This document shows positions 8,876 to 17,706 of a stretch of 48,718 bases of DNA, one piece after another. The stretch is from Ilumatobacteraceae bacterium (lineage in GTDB: Bacteria; Actinomycetota; Acidimicrobiia; Acidimicrobiales; Ilumatobacteraceae). The stretch is taken from NCBI GenBank assembly GCA_009691255.1, contig SHUT01000011.1:1-48718 (forward strand), in the 5' to 3' direction. The translations under genes and the position numbers were made by a program. The notes under the pieces were generated by a model. That model made no database searches, was not told the DNA's origin, and saw only the letters and a program-made list of their open reading frames with translations. Within the stretch, counting starts at the first letter, position 1, and the number at the start of each line of letters is the position of its first letter.

Positions 8876-9478
8876 TTACGCGTTTGCTGTAGTCGATCGA
8901 TCCGATGCGTGCCATCGTTGCGCCTTGATCAGGATGTATGCCACACACGGACCAATAATAAGACTTGGAAGAGCCACGATGGGGTCGTGAACGGTGATCC
9001 CAAAGATGAGCCACGAAATAGACGAAGTCAAGGTAATGCGATAACTCACAACCGAGATGCCGTGCAAACTATGCGTATTGATGACATGGATTGTCTGAGG
9101 CATGATGCCAGACGTGCTGACCACGATGGCCAACCAGCCAACCGCAGCAACAGAAATCGAATGGGCTCCAAGTGCAAGAAAAATTCCGAGCGCATAAGCA
9201 GTCACTATATGTAAGCGCTTCATTTTTTTGTGATGAACGAGTTGCCAACAAATCAACGTTCCGGCTACCAAGAATGAAAAGTTACTGATATAAATCGGCG
9301 GACGATGTTTAAAAACTCCATACGCAAGCCATAAAATCGAACCAATCAGACTGTAGAGGTTTCCGACTGTAGATAGGCCGTGCGTTGAGTTCTCGTTGAA
9401 TACGCGCCACACTTGTGGCCAGATAAACGAGAGACTGACTATCAGGCACCAAGCGCCAAGGATCGTGGTTAATGCCAT
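8876..9478 (-). CDS. Two-repeat PQ-loop (SWEET-like) membrane transporter
   Basis: The 200-residue protein contains about seven hydrophobic helices arranged as two three-helix bundles joined by a linker helix. Each bundle carries a Pro-Gln motif in its first helix (IWPQVWRVF at 19-27, GIMPQTIHV at 124-132), followed by matched segments (NSTHGLSTVGN and NTHSLHGISVV), so the internal repeat is clear. PQ-loop/SWEET proteins are facilitators, most of them for sugars. Bacterial SemiSWEETs usually have a single bundle of about 90 residues and dimerise. This gene encodes a full-length, eukaryote-like layout. It starts 2 nt after the mgsA stop, so it is probably in the leuS-mgsA operon. The substrate could be a sugar or another small metabolite. 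Confidence 0.75.
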   Translation of the reverse strand: MALTTILGAWCLIVSLSFIWPQVWRVFNENSTHGLSTVGNLYSLIGSILWLAYGVFKHRPPIYISNFSFLVAGTLICWQLVHHKKMKRLHIVTAYALGIFLALGAHSISVAAVGWLAIVVSTSGIMPQTIHVINTHSLHGISVVSYRITLTSSISWLIFGITVHDPIVALPSLIIGPCVAYILIKAQRWHASDRSTTANA

Positions 9479-9480
9479 GT

Positions 9481-9918
9481 TTAACGCTCGTGGCTTGGGA
9501 CTTGGCGAACATATTCATTGGTTATAAATGGCGACGACATGATGAAATCAGCAGTGGCACGATTGCATGCAACAGGAATGTTCCAGACAACAGCTATTCG
9601 CAGCAACGCCTTGATGTCGGGATCATGTGGCTGTGGTTCGAGTGGATCCCAAAAGAACAACAAAACATCAACATCACCATCAGCGATGCGCGCTCCAATT
9701 TGTTGATCGCCGCCTAGTGGTCCACTGCGTAGTCGCTCGACGACGAGACCAGTCTTGTCATTAACAAGTTTGCCAGTGGTTCCAGTGCCGATTAAAGTGT
9801 GAAGGGCAAGTTTTTCGCGATGGTGTTCAACCCACTCGAGGAGTTCGTCTTTCATGTTGTCGTGGGCAACAAGGGCAATGACTTTGTGCTTTGGGCTGAT
9901 TAGCTCGTGTTTACTCAC
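9481..9918 (-). CDS. mgsA: Methylglyoxal synthase
   Basis: The enzyme converts dihydroxyacetone phosphate to methylglyoxal and phosphate, a cytoplasmic bypass of lower glycolysis that relieves sugar-phosphate stress. The 145 residues align with the family throughout: VIALVAHDNMKDELLEWV, GTGTTGKL (phosphate-binding), SGPLGGDQQIGARI with the catalytic Asp71, FFWDPLEPQPHDPDIKALLR, and a C-terminal NIPVACNRATADFI. GTG is the start. AGGAG lies unusually close upstream, leaving the initiation mode open. It follows leuS by 53 nt and precedes the SWEET-like gene by 2 nt. Pairing with a possible sugar transporter suggests linked control of sugar entry and overflow (inference). Confidence 0.96.
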   Translation of the reverse strand: MSKHELISPKHKVIALVAHDNMKDELLEWVEHHREKLALHTLIGTGTTGKLVNDKTGLVVERLRSGPLGGDQQIGARIADGDVDVLLFFWDPLEPQPHDPDIKALLRIAVVWNIPVACNRATADFIMSSPFITNEYVRQVPSHER

Positions 9919-9971
9919 ACTCCTATTGTGCCTGATGCAGGTAAATGGAACGAGTCTTACTGATGAAAAAT

Positions 9972-12827
9972 CTAGAGAACAAAATTGACGAGTCGTCCAA
10001 CAACGGCGATTGATCTAGCGGGAACCACTCCACCTAGAGCGGCGATGACTTTGTCGTCAGACAAGGCTGCGGCGAGCAGGTCATCTTGAGAAGCCCCAAC
10101 TAAGACCACAATCCGAGAGCGCACCTTGCCATTGACTTGGACAGGGATTTCAATAGTGTCTGAAGCCAGCAAATTAGGGTCGGCAACTGGGAACGGCTCA
10201 AAAGTGATGGATGTGCTGTGTCCGAGTAGTGCCCAGATCTCTTCTGCAAGATGCGGGCACAGAGGCGACAGCATTTGGGCCATCGGCGTAATGAGACTAA
10301 GGGGAGTCCGATGACCAGAGTTGACATATTGCGTGAGGTCATTGTTGAGCTCAATCAACTTTGAAATAGCCGTGTTGAAGCGCAGTGTTTCCATATCGGC
10401 GGCCACCCCGGCGATGCATTTATGCAACTGGCGAAGCAATGTTTCTGGTATCGCATCTTCTGAGACAGCAAGCGCGCCAGTTTCTTCGTCGACCACATTG
10501 CGCCACAACCTTTGCAAGAAACGCTGCATTCCGACAACGTCAAGAGTGTTCCAGGGGCGACTCGCTTCGAGCGGGCCCATCGCCATTTCGTAGAGACGAA
10601 AAGTGTCAGCACCGTATTCGTCATACATCTCGTCTGGCGTGACGATGTTCTTGAGGCTCTTGCCCATCTTGCCGTATTCACGAGTTACTTTTTCGTTGCC
10701 GTAGGTGTAGGAGCCATTTGTTTCTGTTACTTCTTCTGCCGGAACAGTTTGTCCGCGATCATCGCGATACGCATAGGCCTGAATGTATCCCTGATTAAAC
10801 AATCGATGAAAAGGCTCTTCACTTGAGACATGTCCAAGGTCGTGTAGCACCTTGTGCCAAAAACGCGCATACAACAGGTGCAACACGGCATGTTCAACTC
10901 CTCCGACATAAAGGTCAACTCCGCCGGTGTGTTCGTCAGTCGCCGGACCCATCCAGTATTTTTCAACCTCTGGATCAACAAATCGTTGGGTGTTGGTGGG
11001 GTCTAGATAACGCAACTCATACCAACATGAGCCTGCCCACTGGGGCATGACGTTGACCTCGCGGCGATATGTACGGGGTCCGTCGCCAAGATCAAGAGTG
11101 GTTGTCACCCAGTCAGTGACTCGAGCGAGCGGCGGAACAGGGTCGGATGTGCTGTCCATCGGATCGAGTGTTTGCGGAGAGAAGTCGGTGAGTTCTGGCA
11201 ACAAAACTGGCAACATGGACTCAGGCACGTCATGGGCAAGCCCATCCTGGTCATAAACAATTGGGAAAGGCTCGCCCCAGTAGCGTTGCCGCGAAAAAAG
11301 CCAGTCCCGCAATCGATAGGTGACAGTTGCTTCTCCAAGATTGCGTTCTGTCAACCACGCATTCATCAGATTTTTGGCGTCGGCGATTGAACGTTGACCA
11401 TTAAGCGAAAGAGTGTCATTGGCACTGTGTACATAGTTGCCTTCACCCACGAATGCACTTGGCCACGTTGCGCAGTCATCGCTTGGTGGGAAGTGATGTT
11501 GATCGAACCATGCCCCAGTGGGCATTTGTGTTGCTGTGATCTGAAGATCAAACTGCCGAGCAAATTCAAAGTCTCGCTGGTCGCCACTGGGAACAGCCAT
11601 AATTGCTCCCGTCCCGTAGCCCATTAACACGTAATCAGCAATCCAAATCGGAATCGGCTGATTGGTGACTGGATTAATGGCATATGAACCAGTAAAGATT
11701 CCTGTTTTTTTGCGCGAATCGTCTTGGCGGTCTGTATCAGTCGTGGCACTTGCTTGAGCGATGTATGCCGTTATGTGTTCGCGTTGCTCTGCGGTGCAGA
11801 GGGTCTCGACGAGTGGATGCTCTGGCGATAGCACAATAAATGTGGCACCAAATAATGTGTCAGGGCGTGTTGTAAAAACATTTATTGCTCCAGCCGACGA
11901 CGAGAACGCAACACGAGCACCTTCGCTCCGACCGATCCAGTTTCGTTGCATAAGTTTGATCGGCTCTGGCCAGTCAAGTCGGTCGAGATCGCCAAGTAGA
12001 CGGTCAGAAAATACAGATATTCGCATTGTCCACTGACGCATATTGCGACGAAACACCGGATAATTGCCAATGTCGCTACGACCCTCGGCAGTGACTTCTT
12101 CGTTGGCCAAAATTGTTCCAAGACCGGGACACCAATTAACAGGAGCGTCCGACAAGTAGGCCAACCTAAATTCATCTATCTCGAGAGATTTTTGAGCGGG
12201 TGTCATTGTGTTCCACGCTTGACCAGAGCTGGTATTGCGCTTACCTGACGCGAACTGGGCAATGAGTTCATTGATGTGTCGTGCCCGACTTATGGAGGGA
12301 TCAAACCAAGCGTTATAGATTTGCAAGAAAATCCACTGTGTCCACTTGTAAAACTCTTCGTCTGTAGTGCAGATGCTGCGCCGTTCATCATGTCCAAGAC
12401 CAAGACGGCGCAGTTGGCGACGCATGTTGGAAATGTTGGCGTTGGTGTTCACACGCGGATGAACGCCCGTGCTGATGGCGTGCTGTTCAGCAGGTAGCCC
12501 AAAACTGTCGTATCCAAATGCGTGTAGAACGTTGTATCCCTGCATCCGTTTGAATCGGGCGTACACATCAGTACCGATGTATCCAAGTGGATGCCCGACA
12601 TGGAGTCCTGTACCAGAAGGATACGGAAACATGTCAAGCACAAAAAGTTTGGATCGATTAGCGACGCCCACTGGGTCGGCAAGGGGTCCTGCTGGATTGG
12701 GTGCGTCAAACGTGTGGTTTTCTTGCCAGTAGTTTTGCCAACGTTGTTCGATGCCAGCAGCGAGTGCTGCCGTATAGCGGTACGCCGGTATCGAACTTGC
12801 AGAGTCTGAGGGTCGAGAAGACGTCAT
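9972..12827 (-). CDS. leuS: Leucyl-tRNA synthetase
   Basis: This class I aminoacyl-tRNA synthetase charges tRNA-Leu with leucine. It has 951 residues, usual for actinobacteria. The HIGH-equivalent is HVGH (76-79) in [13 protein letters not shown]. The editing (CP1) domain shows [10 protein letters not shown]. The KMSKS-equivalent is KMGKS (721-725) with the family sequence around it. The anticodon-binding helical domain and a C-terminal domain with [13 protein letters not shown] complete it. It is divergent from rbfA with 70 bp between the starts. TACGAT on the reverse strand ends 9 nt before the ATG and probably serves as the -10. mgsA and the SWEET-like gene lie downstream on the same strand. 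Confidence 0.98.
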   Translation of the reverse strand: MTSSRPSDSASSIPAYRYTAALAAGIEQRWQNYWQENHTFDAPNPAGPLADPVGVANRSKLFVLDMFPYPSGTGLHVGHPLGYIGTDVYARFKRMQGYNVLHAFGYDSFGLPAEQHAISTGVHPRVNTNANISNMRRQLRRLGLGHDERRSICTTDEEFYKWTQWIFLQIYNAWFDPSISRARHINELIAQFASGKRNTSSGQAWNTMTPAQKSLEIDEFRLAYLSDAPVNWCPGLGTILANEEVTAEGRSDIGNYPVFRRNMRQWTMRISVFSDRLLGDLDRLDWPEPIKLMQRNWIGRSEGARVAFSSSAGAINVFTTRPDTLFGATFIVLSPEHPLVETLCTAEQREHITAYIAQASATTDTDRQDDSRKKTGIFTGSYAINPVTNQPIPIWIADYVLMGYGTGAIMAVPSGDQRDFEFARQFDLQITATQMPTGAWFDQHHFPPSDDCATWPSAFVGEGNYVHSANDTLSLNGQRSIADAKNLMNAWLTERNLGEATVTYRLRDWLFSRQRYWGEPFPIVYDQDGLAHDVPESMLPVLLPELTDFSPQTLDPMDSTSDPVPPLARVTDWVTTTLDLGDGPRTYRREVNVMPQWAGSCWYELRYLDPTNTQRFVDPEVEKYWMGPATDEHTGGVDLYVGGVEHAVLHLLYARFWHKVLHDLGHVSSEEPFHRLFNQGYIQAYAYRDDRGQTVPAEEVTETNGSYTYGNEKVTREYGKMGKSLKNIVTPDEMYDEYGADTFRLYEMAMGPLEASRPWNTLDVVGMQRFLQRLWRNVVDEETGALAVSEDAIPETLLRQLHKCIAGVAADMETLRFNTAISKLIELNNDLTQYVNSGHRTPLSLITPMAQMLSPLCPHLAEEIWALLGHSTSITFEPFPVADPNLLASDTIEIPVQVNGKVRSRIVVLVGASQDDLLAAALSDDKVIAALGGVVPARSIAVVGRLVNFVL

Positions 12828-12836
12828 AGCCTCTCT

Positions 12837-12842
12837 ATCGTA
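12837..12842 (-). promoter_or_regulatory. Probable -10 element of leuS
   Basis: TACGAT on the reverse strand ends 9 nt before the leuS ATG, giving at most a very short 5' leader. No ribosome-binding site is visible. Confidence 0.35.
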
Positions 12843-12885
12843 GGTCTCACAGCGCAGAGTTCGCTCTCATTGGCGTATCTGTAGG

Positions 12886-12891
12886 TACCGT
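12886..12891 (+). promoter_or_regulatory. Leaderless-type -10 element of rbfA
   Basis: TACCGT is followed by 6 nt and the ATG of rbfA at 12898, with no Shine-Dalgarno sequence. Confidence 0.45.
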
Positions 12892-12897
12892 AGTGAT

Positions 12898-13347
12898 ATG
12901 ACAAAGCAGAACCCGCGATCTCGTCAGCGCCAGCCCAAGGGCGGAACATCGCACGGATACCCTCGAGCCGCTCGTCTGTCCCAAGTCCTGCGCGAGATCA
13001 TTGCCGACGAACTTATTCGCATTGATGATGAGCGACTCGATCTCGTCTCGGTGACCTCGATTGATGTAGACAGCGAGATGAACCGAGCAGTCGTGTTCTA
13101 TGACTCGATGTCAGGGGAAGAAGGAGACGCCGCGATTCAAGAAGCACTTGGCGAGCATCGGTCTCGTATTCAGGCATCGATCAATCGCCAAATGCATGCC
13201 CGCAAAACACCCGTGTTGTCTTTCAAGCCAGACGAAGTGATTCGCGGGGCAGAACGAATTGAAGAACTGCTCCGAATCAGACCACTTGATGCCAATAATA
13301 ATCCAGTTGCGCCTCAAGCAGACGACGAAGCGAATGGCACGGCGTAA
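12898..13347 (+). CDS. rbfA: Ribosome-binding factor A
   Basis: RbfA binds the immature 30S subunit near helix 1 of 16S rRNA during maturation. The 149 residues include a basic N-terminus, RLSQVLREIIADEL, the KH-like core with VSVTSIDVDSEMNRAVVFY, and KTPVLSFKPDEVIRGAERIEELL, all typical. The C-terminal 20 residues are polar and divergent. The gene heads an rbfA-truB-ribF operon common in bacteria. Its last 14 nt overlap truB. The infB/nusA genes that often precede it are absent here. The upstream neighbour is divergent leuS. Confidence 0.95.
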   Translation: MTKQNPRSRQRQPKGGTSHGYPRAARLSQVLREIIADELIRIDDERLDLVSVTSIDVDSEMNRAVVFYDSMSGEEGDAAIQEALGEHRSRIQASINRQMHARKTPVLSFKPDEVIRGAERIEELLRIRPLDANNNPVAPQADDEANGTA

Positions 13348-14206
13348 ACCGCCCACAGTGCATGGGCTCGTCGTTGTAGACAAGCCAGCAGGCATGACAA
13401 GTCACGACGCAGTGGCGCAATTGCGGAGATCATTATCAGAAAAACGAATCGGACACGCCGGCACACTTGACCCCGATGCAACTGGAGTTTTAGTTGTTGG
13501 AGTCGGCAACGCCACACGCTTGATGCGTTTTTTAAGCGACATGGACAAGCAATACATCGCCCAAATTGTTTTTGGGTCAGAAACGGACACGCTTGATAGT
13601 GCTGGAATGACTACTAAAACTTACGAGATGTCGGCGCCTGATGTTGTTGAGACACAGCGAGTCATAGACGCGAAATTTATCGGCGATATTTTGCAAATAC
13701 CTCCAATGGTGTCTGCTATTCGGGTTGACGGCAAACGACTTCATCAGTTAGCGCGCGAGGGAGTAGAAGTCGATCGTGCGCCACGACCCGTGCACGTGCA
13801 TCAGTTCACCGTGAGCGCCACAGCCGACCCAATGGTGCTGCAGGCAAGTGTTAGATGTGGCTCCGGAACATATATTCGTTCCTTGGGTGCAGACCTTGGA
13901 CAAGCACTTGGTGGGGGAGCACATATTCGAGCATTACGTCGCACGAGTGTTGGTCCGTTTGTGTTGGCCGATACATGCACTCTTGCTGAGCCATTCCTGC
14001 ATGACGTGTTGATGGCGGTGAGAGGCATGCAACAGGTAACGCTTGATTCTGACGGAATCGACAATGTGTTGTACGGGCGACCACTGCCATCATGGGAAGG
14101 AGATGGTCCGTGGGCCATTCTCAATGTCAACGGAGACTTAATCGCCGTATACGAGAGATGGAAGAACGATATGGCAAAGCCGACAGTTGTGTTTGGTGGC
14201 AGGTAG
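13334..14206 (+). CDS. truB: tRNA pseudouridine-55 synthase
   Basis: The enzyme isomerises U55 in the T-loop of tRNAs. Starting at ATG 13334 (MARRKPP) gives 290 residues. The longer in-frame extension runs through rbfA sequence and is not plausible. Motifs: GLVVVDKPAGMTSHDAV, GHAGTLDPDATGVLVV with the catalytic aspartate in LDPDA, and CGSGTYIRSLGADLG. A PUA-like C-terminal region follows (to GPWAILNVNGDLIAVY). It overlaps rbfA by 14 nt and precedes ribF by 10 nt. Confidence 0.96.
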   Translation: MARRKPPTVHGLVVVDKPAGMTSHDAVAQLRRSLSEKRIGHAGTLDPDATGVLVVGVGNATRLMRFLSDMDKQYIAQIVFGSETDTLDSAGMTTKTYEMSAPDVVETQRVIDAKFIGDILQIPPMVSAIRVDGKRLHQLAREGVEVDRAPRPVHVHQFTVSATADPMVLQASVRCGSGTYIRSLGADLGQALGGGAHIRALRRTSVGPFVLADTCTLAEPFLHDVLMAVRGMQQVTLDSDGIDNVLYGRPLPSWEGDGPWAILNVNGDLIAVYERWKNDMAKPTVVFGGR

Positions 14207-14216
14207 GTTCGTGGCG

Positions 14217-15176
14217 ATGCAAATAGTCACTGACCTCACCGCATGCGCATGGCCTGGCCAACGCAGTGTGCTCACCATTGGCGCATATGACGGAGTTCAT
14301 TTGGGTCATCTTGCTGTTATTGAACATGTTAAAACTCGTGCTGCACAATTGGATGCCAAAAGTGTGGTTGTGACTTTTGACAGACATCCAGCAAGTGTGG
14401 TTAGGCCAGAGTCAGCGCCGCCACTGCTCTCAAATCTAGATCAACGACTCGAACTTTTGGAAGCAACCGGCATTGAAGCTGTGGTTGTGGTGTCTTTTGA
14501 TGATTTGCAGGCTCATGAAACACCTGTTGATTTTGTTCGCCGAGTTCTTGTGGATGCACTTGCTGCCAAAGCTGTCATCGTCGGAAGTGATTTTCACTTC
14601 GGATATATGCGACAGGGAAACCTCACGCTTCTGCATGAGATGGGAGCGCGGTACGACTTCGTATCCGAGCCACTTGTTCTAGTGCCACGTCAAGACGGTG
14701 TCGACGAACCGATAAGTTCAACAGCAATACGTCGTGCATTGGCAGGCGGGGAAATCGAAACAGCACACCGTCTGCTTGGCCGTTTCTACGAAGTGCGGGG
14801 TGTTGTGGTGACGGGCGACAAACGGGGCAGAACAATAGGTTTCCCAACTGCCAATGTCGAAGTGCCGCGGTCAATGTGCATGCCAGCAGATGGTGTTTAT
14901 GCCGCAATGTATAAGCGCGCTGATGGCTCTGAGTATCGATGTGCTGTCAATATTGGTCGTCGACCAACTTTTTATACGAACGCAGATCATTCGTTGCTTG
15001 AGGCGTATTTGCTGGATTTCGATGGCGACCTTTATGGCGAAGCGGCATCAGTAAAGTTCGTTGCCTTTTTGCGTAGTGAGCGCCAGTTTGACGGCCTTGA
15101 CTCGTTGCGCGCTCAACTTGATATTGACATTGAGCATGCGCGCAAGGCGCTAGCTAATCACCAGTCGTCACACTAA
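14217..15176 (+). CDS. ribF: Bifunctional riboflavin kinase / FAD synthetase
   Basis: The protein phosphorylates riboflavin to FMN and adenylates FMN to FAD. ATG 14217 gives 319 residues. AGGTAGG about 9 nt upstream is a suitable ribosome-binding site, and a GTG at 14211 is the alternative. The N-terminal FAD synthetase domain shows GAYDGVHLGH (nucleotidyltransferase HxGH), FDRHP and SSTAIRRAL. The C-terminal kinase domain shows GRTIGFPTANV and the conserved AVNIGRRPTF and EAYLLDFDGDLYG. It is the third gene of the rbfA operon. Its 3' end overlaps the convergent fbiC 3' end by 23 bp. Confidence 0.96.
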   Translation: MQIVTDLTACAWPGQRSVLTIGAYDGVHLGHLAVIEHVKTRAAQLDAKSVVVTFDRHPASVVRPESAPPLLSNLDQRLELLEATGIEAVVVVSFDDLQAHETPVDFVRRVLVDALAAKAVIVGSDFHFGYMRQGNLTLLHEMGARYDFVSEPLVLVPRQDGVDEPISSTAIRRALAGGEIETAHRLLGRFYEVRGVVVTGDKRGRTIGFPTANVEVPRSMCMPADGVYAAMYKRADGSEYRCAVNIGRRPTFYTNADHSLLEAYLLDFDGDLYGEAASVKFVAFLRSERQFDGLDSLRAQLDIDIEHARKALANHQSSH

Positions 15177-17565
15177 ACATTTTGTATCCAGTCGTTCGCT
15201 GACGAAGTGTGCGTCGCAGTGGCGCCACGATTTCTCCAAAGCGCCCTTCTGTCATCGCTTGGCCGTGGTTTGCGCCGGCTGCGCGAGAGATGTTTTCATC
15301 CATCAATGTTCCGCCCAGATCATTACAGCCAGCTTGTAGAAGTTGAGCTGCTCCGGCTGTTCCGATTTTTACCCACGACACTTGAACATTGTCGATAAGG
15401 CCATGATATGCAAGACGCCCGATGGAATGCATTAAAACTGTCTCGCGAAAAGTCGGGCCGCGACGTGCTTTGCGTTGCAGGTAGATCGGCGATGCCATGT
15501 GTACGAACGGCAGCGGAATGAACTCCGTGAATCCGCCGGTCTCTTTTTGCAGATCACGAGTAACAATGATGTGACGAGCCCATGATTCGGGGTGTTCGAT
15601 ACTGCCAAACATGATGGTGATGTTTGATCCGAGCCCAATGAGATGTGCTTGGCGATGACACTCCAGCCATTCTTCCGTATTTACTTTGTCGGAGCACAAG
15701 ATTGCGCGTACTTCGTCATCAAGGATTTCGGCTGCTGTGCCTGGCAATGAAGCCAGCCCAGCCTCTTTGAGGCGCAGCAGATAATTACGCAAAGGCTCTT
15801 CGTTGCGTCGCGCACCTTCGGTGACTTCGAGTGCCGTAAAGCCGTGCACATGCATGTCGGGTACTGCTGCTTTTATGGCACGCGTAACGTCAATGTAATA
15901 ATCGCCGTCAAAGTCAGGGTGAATACCGCCCTGCAACGTGACCTCGGTTGCTCCCAACACAGATGCTTCTTGGGCGCGTTGGGCAATATCGTCAAGTGTC
16001 AACAAGTAAGGCGTGCCACGTAAATTAAGGCTTAGTGGCCCTTTAGAAAAACCACAGAATCGACATTTGTAAGTACACACATTTGTGTAATTGATATTGC
16101 GGTTATGTACCCATGTCACATCATCGCCAACGACATCGCGACGCAATTGGTCGGCGTATTGGGCAATTGCGCCAACTTCTGGTCCACGTGCGCCAAACAA
16201 GGCAACGATCTCTTCCTGACCAATTTCTTGGCCGCTGCGATGTCCTTGAATGATCTCGGCAATTCTGCCCGTGGCTCGTGATGTTGGAAGAGGGATGAGC
16301 GTCAATGGCTTCACATTGGAGCCTGAATACCATTGCGTTGATTTGTGCCCAACCAATACGACTTCAGCACCATCTTGCACCACATCGGCAGCCGTTACTT
16401 TTTCGGGCCACAATGCACCTGGGTCATCACGACCTAATCCTTGGGCGTCACTGCGGTCCATCACGGCAAATCGCAAGGCCTCATCTAGAAACCGTGTTGG
16501 TTGACGAACGTATTCTGGATAAATCGTGAGGCGCGGCGCCAAAACATGACCACGTTGTTCTGTCACTTCTTGCAGGCGTGCAAGCGCTGGCCATGGTCGT
16601 TCAGGATTCACATGGTCGGCTGTGACTGGCGAAACACCGCCCCAATCATCGATGCCAGCATCAAGTAGTACTCCAAAATCGTCAGACAAGTTTGGTGGCG
16701 CTTGCAGATGAATGCTCGACGGCAAAAGCACTCGTGCCGCAGCAATTGACCACAAGAACTCGTCTTGGGGACAGGCAGGCGAATTTTGCATCCCGGTGCG
16801 CGCCTTTGGCAAAAAGTTCTGCACGATGACTTCTTGCACGTGGCCGTATTGCTGATGCACAGCAGCAATCAAAGACAATGCTTCGATGCGGTCAGCCCGG
16901 TTTTCTCCGATGCCGACCAAGATCCCGGTCGTAAACGGAATCTGTAACTCGCCAGCGTTACACAGAGTGTCGATGCGTCGTTGTGATTGCTTGTCGGGGG
17001 CTCCTTTGTGACAATCCAAATCGTCGCGTAACGACTCGAGCATCATTCCTTGCGATGGCGAGACTGATCGCAACATTGTTAACTCATCTCGATACAGAGC
17101 GCCTGCATTTGCATGAGGCAGCAGGCCTGTCTCGTGTATTACGAGTTGAGCCATGTCGTGCAGGTAATGCACGGTGGAATCAAACCCATTGGCACGAAGC
17201 CAGTCCGCTGCAATCTCGTAACGCAGTTCTGGTCGTTCCCCAAGCGTGAAGAGTGCTTCATGACATCCAGTGCGAGCACCTTGACGCGCAATTGCCAAGA
17301 CATCTTCAGCAGTGAGGTACGGCTTTGCAAGGCGCGCTGGTGGCTGAGCAAAGGTGCAGTATCCGCATTTATCGCGACACAGCATTGTGAGTGGGATAAA
17401 TACTTTGGGAGAAAACGTGACCTGGGTTCCAAACTCCGCATCACGAATCTGACGTGCGCATTGGAGCAATTCATCTAGTGACGCATGGGCCACAAAATCC
17501 AGCACAGACGGTTCTATAGGAAACGACTGCATGAGTTCGGTACGCGAAAACTGGCTCGATAACAC
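15154..17565 (-). CDS. fbiC: FO synthase, CofG-CofH fusion (FbiC)
   Basis: FbiC makes 7,8-didemethyl-8-hydroxy-5-deazariboflavin (Fo), the chromophore of coenzyme F420, from 5-amino-6-ribitylaminouracil and tyrosine using two radical-SAM centres. The N-terminal CofG half has MLCRDKCGYCTF (Cx3Cx2C). The C-terminal CofH half has NVCTYKCRFCGFSKG. Length is about 803 residues, normal for the fused actinobacterial form. The frame is open to a TTG at 17577, but GGAGGG (17570-17575) sits 4 nt before a GTG at 17565, which I take as the start. It is the last gene of the reverse operon after ribE and the chorismate mutase fusion, with 141 bp upstream that may hold its own control region. The stop lies inside the 3' end of convergent ribF. 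Confidence 0.95.
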   Translation of the reverse strand: MLSSQFSRTELMQSFPIEPSVLDFVAHASLDELLQCARQIRDAEFGTQVTFSPKVFIPLTMLCRDKCGYCTFAQPPARLAKPYLTAEDVLAIARQGARTGCHEALFTLGERPELRYEIAADWLRANGFDSTVHYLHDMAQLVIHETGLLPHANAGALYRDELTMLRSVSPSQGMMLESLRDDLDCHKGAPDKQSQRRIDTLCNAGELQIPFTTGILVGIGENRADRIEALSLIAAVHQQYGHVQEVIVQNFLPKARTGMQNSPACPQDEFLWSIAAARVLLPSSIHLQAPPNLSDDFGVLLDAGIDDWGGVSPVTADHVNPERPWPALARLQEVTEQRGHVLAPRLTIYPEYVRQPTRFLDEALRFAVMDRSDAQGLGRDDPGALWPEKVTAADVVQDGAEVVLVGHKSTQWYSGSNVKPLTLIPLPTSRATGRIAEIIQGHRSGQEIGQEEIVALFGARGPEVGAIAQYADQLRRDVVGDDVTWVHNRNINYTNVCTYKCRFCGFSKGPLSLNLRGTPYLLTLDDIAQRAQEASVLGATEVTLQGGIHPDFDGDYYIDVTRAIKAAVPDMHVHGFTALEVTEGARRNEEPLRNYLLRLKEAGLASLPGTAAEILDDEVRAILCSDKVNTEEWLECHRQAHLIGLGSNITIMFGSIEHPESWARHIIVTRDLQKETGGFTEFIPLPFVHMASPIYLQRKARRGPTFRETVLMHSIGRLAYHGLIDNVQVSWVKIGTAGAAQLLQAGCNDLGGTLMDENISRAAGANHGQAMTEGRFGEIVAPLRRTLRQRTTGYKMFSVTTGD

Positions 17566-17619
17566 AACACCCTCCAAAGGGTTGAGAAACGGATCGGTTA
17601 TATGCCAGTGCCGGTCGAA

Positions 17620-17652
17620 ATCTCAGCCGTATGTAAGAGGTTCGGTTGAGAT
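17620..17652. promoter_or_regulatory. Imperfect inverted repeat upstream of fbiC
   Basis: Arms 17620-17628 (ATCTCAGCC) and 17644-17652 (GGTTGAGAT) match at 8 of 9 positions around a 15-nt loop. A further GGTTGAGA copy lies at 17580-17587 near the fbiC ribosome-binding site. It could be an operator or an RNA structure. Function is not established. Confidence 0.25.
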
Positions 17653-17706
17653 CCCCGAGAGACCGTGCACCTGTACTGTATCTCGTTGGCGGTGACTTGG
17701 GTGTTG

